DNA of 32,266 bases from Pseudomonadota bacterium (GTDB lineage Bacteria; Bdellovibrionota_B; Oligoflexia; Oligoflexales; CAIYRB01), in assembly GCA_026390435.1 (NCBI GenBank), contig JAPLFY010000122.1:1-32266 (forward strand). The letters are read 5' to 3'. The position numbers and the translations under genes were made by a program. Positions within the stretch are counted from its first letter, which is position 1, and each line of letters opens with the position of its first letter. The notes beneath the pieces were generated by a model, which saw only the letters and a program-made list of their open reading frames with translations, was not told the DNA's origin and searched no databases. Shown here in pieces: positions 7,057 to 14,412 of the stretch.

Positions 7057-7422
7057 TTGACGCATCAAGCACCCACTTTATATGACCAAATCGGCGCGGA
7101 TTTTATTAGGCAGTCGCTGACTGTTTTCTACGAGCGGGCTTTTGTCGATGGAATTATCGGTCATTTCTTTTTTGAAAAGGACCGTTTGCACATCACTGAG
7201 CAGCAGATAGATTTTGCTACGGCTATGCTCGGTGGCCCGCGCCGCTACCGAGGTAAGCCGCTCGCTGGTGCGCACGCGAATCTTAATATCCGTCGCCCGC
7301 ATTTTATGCGCCGGCAGGTGTTACTGGTCGAAGTCTTGGATGAGCTGGGCTTAGCCGCTGACCTGCGCGATGCTTGGTTGGCTCTTGAAGAAAATCTGCG
7401 CGCGGTAGTGAGCCGAGGATAA
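7057..7422 (+). CDS. Truncated hemoglobin, TTG start
   Basis: A 121-residue single-domain 2-on-2 globin. The start is TTG at 7057 with AGGTGAGG about 5 bases upstream; the first in-frame ATG falls inside the globin fold. Compared with group I trHbN the visible haem-pocket residues are Tyr25 (B10, in VFYERAF), Gln50 (E11, in EQQIDFATAMLGG) and proximal His73 (F8, in GAHANLNI), followed by the conserved HF pair (82-83). The RYRGKPL segment before F8 is also typical. Such globins bind O2 and NO and often serve in NO dioxygenation or redox sensing. Its pairing with a HiPIP is discussed in the findings. A cytosolic location is expected, since there is no signal peptide. Confidence 0.88.
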   Translation: MTHQAPTLYDQIGADFIRQSLTVFYERAFVDGIIGHFFFEKDRLHITEQQIDFATAMLGGPRRYRGKPLAGAHANLNIRRPHFMRRQVLLVEVLDELGLAADLRDAWLALEENLRAVVSRG

Positions 7423-7522
7423 GCTCACTGCCGTAAAGTCGCATTCCCATTGTTGATGGGGACTATTTTGACTACATAGTAACTAAGGTCGGTTGATTTT
7501 GTTGACCAGCCCTTCGGTGATT

Positions 7523-7534
7523 CATGTCGACATG
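7523..7534. promoter_or_regulatory. 12-base palindrome upstream of small lipoprotein gene
   Basis: CATGTCGACATG is a perfect palindrome 26 bases before the ATG at 7561. It is long enough to be an operator half-site pair, but no function is known to me. It lies in the 138-base gap after the globin gene. Confidence 0.25.
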
Positions 7535-7560
7535 GACCTATTGCACATGGGGGCACTTAT

Positions 7561-7896
7561 ATGAATCAGGCAAAACATTATGTTTTTAGCTTTGTATTTC
7601 TTGGGCTCGTGTCCTGCGCCTCCACTGAATCTGCCCAATTAGCGCGCGAACCGTTGACGCCAGTACCTGGGCGGCCGCTGATATATCCAACCGGGTCCAT
7701 GGAGATCAAAGCTCCCACCGGCATCGAGCAAAAACAAGAACCGTGTCGCCCAGGATCCGAGATCGGTCAGGGGCGGGTACTACTGCCACAGATCGAACTA
7801 GGTATAAGTTACCCAGTAGGTGGCGCTGATGATAAACGCACCCAAGTGACGCCTTATGTGCGCAGTGGCTGCGTTTCAAGTGTTCCAGCCATGTAG
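7561..7896 (+). CDS. Small lipoprotein of unknown function
   Basis: A 111-residue protein whose ATG follows GGGGGC about 5 bases upstream. Residues 1-18 form a lipoprotein signal peptide, with the lipobox Leu-Val-Ser-Cys ending at Cys19, so the mature protein would be lipid-anchored. The residue after Cys is Ala, not Asp, so under the usual rule it would go to the outer membrane. The mature part is Pro/Gly-rich with two more Cys (PCRPGSEIG and SGCVSS) that may form a disulfide. No family was recognised. The cobalamin riboswitch starts about 65 bases downstream, so it need not belong to the corrinoid operon. Confidence 0.65.
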   Translation: MNQAKHYVFSFVFLGLVSCASTESAQLAREPLTPVPGRPLIYPTGSMEIKAPTGIEQKQEPCRPGSEIGQGRVLLPQIELGISYPVGGADDKRTQVTPYVRSGCVSSVPAM

Positions 7897-7912
7897 AGAG
7901 TTGCCCAGTTGA

Positions 7913-7950
7913 GGGGCCGCTAGCTCTGCATCTGGCCCCGAAATGCGGGG
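7913..7950 (+). terminator. Overlapping alternative hairpins after small lipoprotein gene
   Basis: GGGGCC (7913-7918) can pair with GGCCCC (7934-7939), while CCCCG (7936-7940) can instead pair with CGGGG (7946-7950) around an AAATG loop. The two stems share bases and exclude each other. No U-tract follows, so whether this is a terminator of the lipoprotein gene or a leader element of the downstream transcript is open. Confidence 0.3.
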
Positions 7951-7960
7951 GGTAGTCCCA

Positions 7961-8107
7961 AACTTTGCTTTAGCGTGGGTGGGTGCTAAAGTTAAAGAGA
8001 AGTCAGCCTATTCTGGGGAAGCTGGTGAGAATCCGGCACTGTGCCGCAACGGTGTGTGAAGTTGCCCTAGTGGTCACGTTCACGAGTCCGATCGCCAGGT
8101 AGGTTTT
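7961..8107 (+). promoter_or_regulatory. Cobalamin riboswitch
   Basis: The conserved core is plain. GGGGAAGCTGGTGAGAATCC (about 8015-8034) matches the family's GGGAA-n3-GGUG-n-AAAUCC. It is followed by GGCACTGTGCCGCAAC, and the 3' B12 box appears as AGTCCGATCGCCAGGT (8085-8100). A CTTTAGC/GCTAAAG dyad (7968-7974/7985-7991) lies at the 5' side, and AAACTT (7961-7966) can pair with AGGTTT (8101-8106) as an outer P1-like stem. The family binds adenosylcobalamin or other cobalamins and shuts off expression when ligand is present. Here it precedes a lipoprotein gene and a TonB-dependent receptor. The edges are approximate. Whether control is by transcription or by access to the AAGGGGA at 8121 cannot be decided by eye. 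Confidence 0.9.
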
Positions 8108-8135
8108 TAATCTCTCGAGCAAGGGGAACTATTCC

Positions 8136-9374
8136 ATGGTGAGATCTGTATTGAATCTAAGTGCTACGCGCCGCTGCGCTGGCTTACTGCCTTTAGTAGT
8201 TACCGCAGCGGTCACTCAAGGGCTGGGTGCCTGCGGTAAAAAGGCGAGTGATGAGGCTACTAGCACAGCGACGCCGTATTCCGGGATCGCGATCGCGGCG
8301 GTTGCTCCAGATTACTCTTCATCTAAGTTGTATTTTCAAAGTTTGAAAGACGGGTTGCCGACAGGTGACATAAAAACCTTGCTCACCGGTGAGTCCGGTG
8401 ACCCACTGCCGATCACCCTTGATAATAAGCTTTACTTCTTTAATCGCGTGGCCACGAGCTCAAACTTCCGAACACTTGATCCCAAACAAGCTGATGGTGC
8501 GCCTACGACTCAGATCAAGACCGAGAAAGCTGGTGTCGGTGATCCACAGGATGGGTTGATGTTATCTGGCAACAGGCTTTTATTAGCTCATTTGGCCGGT
8601 AAGCTAGTCGTGGTGAATCCAACGGATGGGTCAGTAAAGCAAGAGATTACTGCTGACTGGGATCTGGGTAGCGATGCAGCGGACTTGCTCAGGCCAGTTG
8701 CATTTTATGTTCAAGCAAATTCAGTCTCCCGTGAGATTTATGTTTTGCATCAGGGACAAAAAGCTGACTTTTCTGGCTATAACAATTCTCAGCAGTTATT
8801 CATCCTCAAAGATGATGGCAGCCAATTAACGGCTGTCGACGTTGATTCGACAAAGGCAAAAATCCAGGGCATTAAGCTTAACGTTTTCAATCCGCAGATC
8901 ATTGTTGGCACTACCGATCCTACCAAGCCAATCGTGGCCGGCTTTTGCACTGTCTTTGACACGGTAAGTCCATGCACCTCAGGTTTTGAGCGTGTTGACT
9001 TAGCTAACCGCTCGAGTACCCTGATTTTTGACCGCTCTACTGTGACTGAAAAAGGCAACGGTAATGTGGTTGGTGCAAAGAGCGGCAAATTCTATGCTGC
9101 GGTCGCGACGTCAGACGGTGCCGGTGGATACAAAAGTCAGATTCAAGTTTTTGATCCGACGGCAGCAACAGCCAAGACTTTTTACGAACTCACTGATACT
9201 AACTACGCAGCTTATGCTCTCGGCTACGATCTTAGCGCCAATCGGTTATATGTAGGCGAAAAGAAGTCGGACCAAACGGGACAGTTTGCTATCTTTGACT
9301 TAAGCACTGAGGGCAGCACTCCAACAAATCTAGCATTACCTTTGCCTCCTTATAAGGTCGCGTTCGTACCTTGA
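8136..9374 (+). CDS. Riboswitch-controlled lipoprotein, beta-propeller-like
   Basis: A 412-residue protein and the first gene after the cobalamin riboswitch. The ATG follows AAGGGGA by 9 bases. The signal peptide ends in the lipobox Leu-Gly-Ala-Cys (Cys33), followed by Gly and a Ser/Thr-rich linker. The rest is built of recurring units of about 45-55 residues with short strands and turns such as KLYFFNRV, LLLAHLAGKLVVVNPTDG, SREIYVLHQG, SGKFYAAVATSDG, QIQVFDPT and NRLYVGEKK. That resembles YVTN/NHL-type propeller blades. No catalytic motif is visible. Its stop overlaps the receptor ATG (TGATG), implying translational coupling and joint function, so I infer a lipid-anchored corrinoid-binding or receptor-accessory protein. 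Direct homology to BtuG is not claimed. Confidence 0.75.
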   Translation: MVRSVLNLSATRRCAGLLPLVVTAAVTQGLGACGKKASDEATSTATPYSGIAIAAVAPDYSSSKLYFQSLKDGLPTGDIKTLLTGESGDPLPITLDNKLYFFNRVATSSNFRTLDPKQADGAPTTQIKTEKAGVGDPQDGLMLSGNRLLLAHLAGKLVVVNPTDGSVKQEITADWDLGSDAADLLRPVAFYVQANSVSREIYVLHQGQKADFSGYNNSQQLFILKDDGSQLTAVDVDSTKAKIQGIKLNVFNPQIIVGTTDPTKPIVAGFCTVFDTVSPCTSGFERVDLANRSSTLIFDRSTVTEKGNGNVVGAKSGKFYAAVATSDGAGGYKSQIQVFDPTAATAKTFYELTDTNYAAYALGYDLSANRLYVGEKKSDQTGQFAIFDLSTEGSTPTNLALPLPPYKVAFVP

Positions 9375-11443
9375 TGATATCGATTCTCTTCGCCAGTTTA
9401 ATAGGTCTTTCGACTGTTGCCGCAGCTAACCCTGCGGCAACAGATTCTGTCCAAGATAGGGCAGATCCACCTCCTAACGTAGTGGAGGTTTGGGGGCCGC
9501 GCGCAGCAGAGGCCGTGCGATCGCAGCGCGCTGGACAAAGTGTGATGATCCGACCTGAGGACGAGACCAGGTTTGACAGTCGTGTGCATTTACGGAGCGA
9601 AGCGAATTTAACGCTGCCGGAGACAGGTCGCACCAACGCTTCAGGCTTTACTTTGCCACGGGTTCGCGGTCAGGACTCGCGGTTTACAGAAGTCTACCTC
9701 GATGGCTTGCGCATCCAAGATCCTTATGTGGGTTTTCCATTTATTGACGATCTTGATTTGCGTGCCTGCGGCGAGATGTCGATTTACGTGGGGAATCCTC
9801 CTCCGTCAATTCCAACAGTTAATCCCAATGGGGCGATATCTTATCGAATGTTTACGCCAAGTTCGCGTCGGCAACAGGCAGGTGTGTCTGTAGGTCGCCC
9901 GTACGGCACTGCAGTTTGGGCTTTAGGGCGACACAACTCAGACGATGGTAGTGCGATCCGCCTCTATGCGAGAGAGCATTGGACTACCGGTCGATATTCT
10001 TACTACGATGATAACTCCACGCCGTATAATAAAGCCGATGATTTTTATAGCGAAAGGACTCATGCGGATCGCCGTGCGCGGCAATTCCTGCCAACTTTCA
10101 GTTGGGAGCATGATGGTCACCGCATTGCTGGATTAGGTCTCTGGAATGACGCACATACCAGTCTGCCTGCTCGTTTGAGCAGCCTTCAAAGCTTGGCTAC
10201 TGAGTCCTCGCGTCACCGAGTCGGCCGCTTACTCTATAGTTACCAGCCCAATAAAGCGCCCGCTGTTGTACCAAGTAGCTTGGGCGTCGAGGTCGGCCGC
10301 TATGATGATAATACGGATGTTTTGGACCCCAGTAATAGTGTGCTCGGTCTGGTAAAATCTAGCTCTCAACGTCTGCAGTCTACTAGCGGTGCCATCAATT
10401 CAAAGTGGCAATTCACCGCGGATGAGCATCCTTCGATGTTTTATTTGCGGGGGGAAACTAGTGACACACGCATAGACGCATCAAATAGTGCAACTGACGG
10501 GCTCACGGTCAGACGAAGGCAGGTCCTGATGTATTCCGGTTTGGATTTAGCCTTGAGCAGCAGCTTGAGTGCAGAGTTAAAAACCATGATTACAGTACAA
10601 GATGACAGATTATCTGGCCAAAAAAACTTAGATTCTGTGCTGCTTTCGAATCAAGCAAAACGCACCGTGATTCAGGGCTCATCAGCAGGTTTGGCCTGGC
10701 AAATAGATCGATTAATGCTTTACGGGCAATTAGCTAAGATAAAACGCCCACCGACTTTGCTGGAATCTTTTGGTGATGGAGCTTTGATTCGCGATAACCT
10801 GCGATTAGTGCCTGAGGTTACAGTGCATCGCGAGCTAGGGCTTCAGTGGCGCAACTCCGAGCTGTCGGAACTTGTGTCACCCCTCTCGCAGATTAGTTTG
10901 CGCACGGCCGTGTTCCGTGACGATACTCGTGACCGGATTATTCTACTTCCTTCTGTGGCGCAAACTATGCGGGCGCAAAATACAATAAGCTCTCAAATCA
11001 ATGGAATTGAGATTGCTGGTGATGCGACGGCCGGTGCAACCACAATAGCCGCTGGTTATGCGAATATGCTGCCGATAGATTATAGTGTTCCAAATCGCGC
11101 TAGAATCATTCCAGGTGTTGCCACGCACGTCGCCACTGCTAGCATTAGCCAAATAATATCGGTGATGACTTTGCGTTGGGCAACAAGGTATCAAAGTCAG
11201 ATCTGGCGTGATTCAGAGAATACGATCGCAGTGCCTAGCTATACGGTTCATGACGCTACAGTGGACGCGAAGTTATCTTTTGTTTCCGTCGGTTTTGGCG
11301 TCTTTAATGTCACTAATCAGCGGCGGCTTGCCATCGAGGCGGCTAAAACGAAGGCGAACACTGGTTATACCTCTTACAGTGACTACGCTGGGATGCCCTT
11401 GCCAGGGCGGCAGTGGCGCCTGAGTCTCTCGGCAGCTTGGTGA
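9374..11443 (+). CDS. TonB-dependent outer-membrane receptor, probably for corrinoids
   Basis: 689 residues from the ATG at 9374, which shares its A with the preceding stop; a TTG immediately upstream is less likely. A signal peptide (residues 1-19, cut near VAAA) is followed by a TonB-box-like PNVVEVWG (about 33-40). A plug domain contains LPRVRGQDSRFTEVYLDGLRIQDPY, and a long region of alternating aromatic and polar strands forms the barrel. The chain ends in Leu-Ser-Leu-Ser-Ala-Ala-Trp, a terminal aromatic residue as in barrel proteins that use the BAM machine. Position behind a cobalamin riboswitch and facing btuDCF-like genes indicates cobalamin or other corrinoid uptake (BtuB role). The sequence is not a close match to E. 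coli BtuB by eye. Confidence 0.82.
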   Translation: MISILFASLIGLSTVAAANPAATDSVQDRADPPPNVVEVWGPRAAEAVRSQRAGQSVMIRPEDETRFDSRVHLRSEANLTLPETGRTNASGFTLPRVRGQDSRFTEVYLDGLRIQDPYVGFPFIDDLDLRACGEMSIYVGNPPPSIPTVNPNGAISYRMFTPSSRRQQAGVSVGRPYGTAVWALGRHNSDDGSAIRLYAREHWTTGRYSYYDDNSTPYNKADDFYSERTHADRRARQFLPTFSWEHDGHRIAGLGLWNDAHTSLPARLSSLQSLATESSRHRVGRLLYSYQPNKAPAVVPSSLGVEVGRYDDNTDVLDPSNSVLGLVKSSSQRLQSTSGAINSKWQFTADEHPSMFYLRGETSDTRIDASNSATDGLTVRRRQVLMYSGLDLALSSSLSAELKTMITVQDDRLSGQKNLDSVLLSNQAKRTVIQGSSAGLAWQIDRLMLYGQLAKIKRPPTLLESFGDGALIRDNLRLVPEVTVHRELGLQWRNSELSELVSPLSQISLRTAVFRDDTRDRIILLPSVAQTMRAQNTISSQINGIEIAGDATAGATTIAAGYANMLPIDYSVPNRARIIPGVATHVATASISQIISVMTLRWATRYQSQIWRDSENTIAVPSYTVHDATVDAKLSFVSVGFGVFNVTNQRRLAIEAAKTKANTGYTSYSDYAGMPLPGRQWRLSLSAAW

Positions 11444-11464
11444 GTCCGATTTACGGCAGTTTTT

Positions 11465-12244
11465 TTATGGGTTAGCCAAATTACCGGGGATTTCTGTCGT
11501 CAACTTCGACAGATTCCACCTATTACTAGCAAGCTCTGCTTTCACCCCAAACACTCTCTCGGCCAAACCTTGGCTCAGTGATTGATGTAAGCTACCGCTG
11601 CCAACCACACTACCTCTATGTAAGCAGACAAACTGGTCAGTAAGTTGCGCGGCAAGAGCTAAATCGTGCATAGAGATAACGATGCCAACGCCTTGCTCTG
11701 CTCGCTTACGCAAGATGTCGAGGACGACAAATCCTGTTTGTAAATCTAGATTTGTTAGAGGCTCGTCGAGTAACAGATAATCGACTGGTCCCACCAAGGC
11801 GCGCGCTAGCATGACCCTCTGGCGTTCGCCGCTTGATAGTTTCCAGACCTGCCTGTCAGCAAGTTCTGCGGCACAGACTTCTGTTAAAGCTGCCATAGCG
11901 GCCTGGTCATCGCTTTTACTTGGTGAGCCGAGATGCCAGGGATATAAACCCATGCGCACGATATCGAAGACGCTAAAGTTAAAGGCTACCTGAGTCACTG
12001 CGGGCATCCATGCACAGAGGCGACTGTGAGCTAGTCGATTTTGTCCAGCTCCTGATATGCGCCCAGTCTGCAGCGGTAAAAGACCAGCCGCTAATTTAAG
12101 CAGCGTCGATTTGCCTGCCCCATTGGGCCCAAGCAGAGCGGTGATTTTTCCCCGCGGGAAACTAGCTGTACAATCGGCAAGGATCGTCTGTCTACCGTAG
12201 CGAAAGCTTAGCTCTGATACGCCTAGATGGGTCTGGTTTGGCAT
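11465..12244 (-). CDS. btuD: Corrinoid/siderophore-type ABC importer ATPase (BtuD-like)
   Basis: 259 residues from the ATG at 12244, which has GGAG five bases upstream; a GTG at 12250 that overlaps the permease stop (GTGA) is the alternative. Walker A GPNGAGKS is at 39-46, the Q-loop Gln at 85, the signature LSSGE at 136-140, Walker B LLLDE at 157-161 and the switch His at 193. This is the FepC/BtuD/FecE subfamily by overall layout. The family energises import of metal chelates or B12. The assignment to B12 rests on neighbours: permease, binding protein, CbiZ and the riboswitch-led receptor. It converges with the receptor gene, 21 bases apart, with a T7 run covering the junction. Confidence 0.85.
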   Translation of the reverse strand: MPNQTHLGVSELSFRYGRQTILADCTASFPRGKITALLGPNGAGKSTLLKLAAGLLPLQTGRISGAGQNRLAHSRLCAWMPAVTQVAFNFSVFDIVRMGLYPWHLGSPSKSDDQAAMAALTEVCAAELADRQVWKLSSGERQRVMLARALVGPVDYLLLDEPLTNLDLQTGFVVLDILRKRAEQGVGIVISMHDLALAAQLTDQFVCLHRGSVVGSGSLHQSLSQGLAERVFGVKAELASNRWNLSKLTTEIPGNLANP

Positions 12245-12246
12245 GG

Positions 12247-13299
12247 TCACTCCGCGCTGCGACGCATGGATAGGAGCATCAGGAAGAACGGTGCGCCCAG
12301 CATGGCCGTTAATATGCTAGCCGGTAGCTCAGCAGGCGCCCTTATATGTCGTGCCATGAGATCAGCGAAGAGAACCAGGCAGGCTCCTTGCACAGCCGAT
12401 AAGGCTAGGAGCTGGCGGTGTGAAGGGCCTGCTAGATGACGTGCTACATGCGGCACCATCAGGCCGACAAAGGGTAAGGCTCCGGCAGCGGAGACCGAGC
12501 CCGCTACCAGTAAACCTATAACGGCAAGAGTCCATCGCCTTAGACTTCGCGTATCTATCGACAGCGATGAGGCAGTCTCCTCGCCTAGACTTAGAACGTC
12601 TAACGGACGTGCTAGTCTTAATGCTGCCAATAGTCCCACTGCGAAAGTCGTCGAAGCGATCGCAACATGTTCAAAGCCCTTGCCTTGGAAGCCGCCGATG
12701 AGAAAGGCTAGGGCGCGTCCAGCACGGCCGGGCTCTTCCAACGCGACCGTAATTAAAAGCGAAGTTGCCGCTCCAAGCAGTGCGTTGATCGCGAATCCAG
12801 AAAGCATCAAATTAGCGATAGGGGAGGCAAACCCGCTTGATCCATCAGAGCTGCCTCTGCCGGAGATACTAACCGCTATGCCCGTTGCCGCGCTGGCTCC
12901 AGCAAATGCTGCCAACGGTAATAACAGCGGGTGCCAATAAGCTAAGCCTAGATAAAATGCGACGGCAGCTGCGACGCTGCCACCAGCTTCGCTACCCAGC
13001 ACGGTCGGGCTGGCAAGATGTTCGCGAAAGAGTCCCTGGGCAAGGACTCCGGCTACTGCCAAAGCTGCGCCAACAAAGGCGGCTGTAAGTGTCCTCGGTA
13101 ATCTAAGTTGAGCAAAAACAGTCCAAGCTAGGCCGGCACTTTCAGTGGGCTGATTGCCTTGAAGCTTGGCGATGAAGCCTTGCAGAGTCTCGGCTGCTGA
13201 AACATCCGCACTACCACTGGCGACGTTCGCAATAATGCCGAGTAGCAAAAGGGCGAGGCTCACCAGCCAAATGATTTGATTGCTGCGCGGGCGACTCAT
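12247..13299 (-). CDS. btuC: FecCD-family ABC permease (BtuC-like)
   Basis: A 350-residue polytopic inner-membrane protein with roughly ten hydrophobic segments. Family-typical pieces include LRLPRTLTAAFVGAALAVAG near the N-terminus (the R-LPR-x-L-x-A-x-xVGaaLa-xG motif), a central LSGFAINALLGA, and GALPFVGLMVPHVARHLAGP with the following LLALSAVQGAC near the C-terminus; the last is the coupling region contacting the ATPase. It forms a homodimer channel with the ATPase gene product. Its ATG overlaps the stop of the binding-protein gene (ATGA), and its own stop overlaps the GTG alternative of the ATPase gene. Order and overlaps show a single operon, binding protein to permease to ATPase. Confidence 0.88.
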   Translation of the reverse strand: MSRPRSNQIIWLVSLALLLLGIIANVASGSADVSAAETLQGFIAKLQGNQPTESAGLAWTVFAQLRLPRTLTAAFVGAALAVAGVLAQGLFREHLASPTVLGSEAGGSVAAAVAFYLGLAYWHPLLLPLAAFAGASAATGIAVSISGRGSSDGSSGFASPIANLMLSGFAINALLGAATSLLITVALEEPGRAGRALAFLIGGFQGKGFEHVAIASTTFAVGLLAALRLARPLDVLSLGEETASSLSIDTRSLRRWTLAVIGLLVAGSVSAAGALPFVGLMVPHVARHLAGPSHRQLLALSAVQGACLVLFADLMARHIRAPAELPASILTAMLGAPFFLMLLSMRRSAE

Positions 13300-14237
13300 A
13301 AACTCTTCTTGTCTGGTGCCGCGCTTTGCATTGCCGCTGCAGCTGTATTGAGTTTGCGAACTGCTTTTACAATGTGCGGTGAGACGGCCGAGAGTTCGGC
13401 ATCAGGAATGATAATAATGCGCTGCTCACGCCAAGCTCTGAGATGCTCAATCCCTGCAATAAGCTTTAGGGCGTTGACTTCATGTTGGCGGTCCTCCGGC
13501 TGTGCACCGCCCACGACGAGAGCATCAGGATCAAGTTTAATTAGGGTCTCGGCTCCAAGTTTCTTCCATCCCTGCACCACACCAGCACCAATATTGCGTG
13601 TCCCTGCGGCGTGTGCAATAGCGTCGAATAATGTGCCACTACCACTCACTACGCCGTCAGCATAGATGTGGAGTACGCTGAACGGGGCTGATTTTTTGTC
13701 TTTAGAAACACTCTCTATGTTTTTTAGCTGCAGTTTCATGTCAGCAATCACATGGGCCGCTGCATTTTCTTCGCCCATGCGTTTGCCGAGATCTTGAATC
13801 GTCCGCTCGATGCCATTTATATCGCTGATATCTGTGATGAGGTACTGAGGTAATTTTAGTTGTTCAAATCGGCTTAATATTTCGGGGCGGCTAAAGCTAG
13901 CGAGTACCACTAAATCTGGTTTTAGTTTCAACGCCTGTTCGATATCGCCGGAGAAGCGGTGGCGAATAATCTCTGGCACTGGGGGTAAATTGCTGTAGCG
14001 TGGATCATCTGCGAAGCGTGATACGGCTATAAGTCGCGATAGCGCCTTAGTGCAAGGCGTCGGAGTACATGACTCCAGCAATATAGCTGTTATTATTTCA
14101 TCGCCTGCAACGGAGCCAGACAGCACTCGCTCAGCTTTGGTTGAATTAGCCGCAACTGCCTTTAGACTGGCCATACTAGCAGTGATGCATAAGACAGAAG
14201 CAGCGGCTGCCGCTCTGAGTCGAGTTGCCCATTGCAT
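13296..14237 (-). CDS. btuF: Periplasmic substrate-binding protein (BtuF-like)
   Basis: 313 residues from the ATG at 14237, chosen because it begins with a good signal peptide (about 1-30, Ala-rich, ending KAVAA) and has GGGGTGA about 10 bases upstream. In-frame starts further up (14276, 14357) would put 13-40 residues before the signal. The family features are two lobes joined by a long helix. The first lobe has EQALKLKPDLVVLASFSRPEIL followed by QYLITDISDINGIERTIQDLG, and the second has GWKKLGAETLIKLDPDALVVGG. This is the class III/cluster A-II fold used for B12 and siderophores. One Cys pair (SCTPTPC) near the N-terminus is unusual. It delivers substrate to the BtuC-like permease. Confidence 0.82.
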   Translation of the reverse strand: MQWATRLRAAAAASVLCITASMASLKAVAANSTKAERVLSGSVAGDEIITAILLESCTPTPCTKALSRLIAVSRFADDPRYSNLPPVPEIIRHRFSGDIEQALKLKPDLVVLASFSRPEILSRFEQLKLPQYLITDISDINGIERTIQDLGKRMGEENAAAHVIADMKLQLKNIESVSKDKKSAPFSVLHIYADGVVSGSGTLFDAIAHAAGTRNIGAGVVQGWKKLGAETLIKLDPDALVVGGAQPEDRQHEVNALKLIAGIEHLRAWREQRIIIIPDAELSAVSPHIVKAVRKLNTAAAAMQSAAPDKKSL

Positions 14238-14318
14238 GGTCACAATTTCACCCCGGCTAGCTTCCCCTGGACTCATGGCAACATCCAAAATGTGCAGATT
14301 TTTCAAATATATTAGGTA

Positions 14319-14348
14319 ATTGTATGTGATTGTCTGGTGGCTAGTCAA
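14319..14348 (-). promoter_or_regulatory. Sigma70-like promoter of btuF-btuC-btuD
   Basis: Read on the minus strand, TTGACT (14343-14348) and TACAAT (14319-14324) are separated by 18 bases, close to the consensus. Transcription would start about 75 bases before the btuF ATG. No cobalamin-riboswitch core is visible in that short leader. Confidence 0.5.
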
Positions 14349-14412
14349 TGTCGCCAATCGTCGGTAGGATGCGGCACTCCCTGTTTCGGAGTTGAGTCAC
14401 TGAGGCCCTGTC

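Noticed and set aside
11460-11467. T7 run between the receptor and btuD as a terminator
   Set aside because: I found no stable stem before the T run on the plus strand; it also covers the btuD stop codon.
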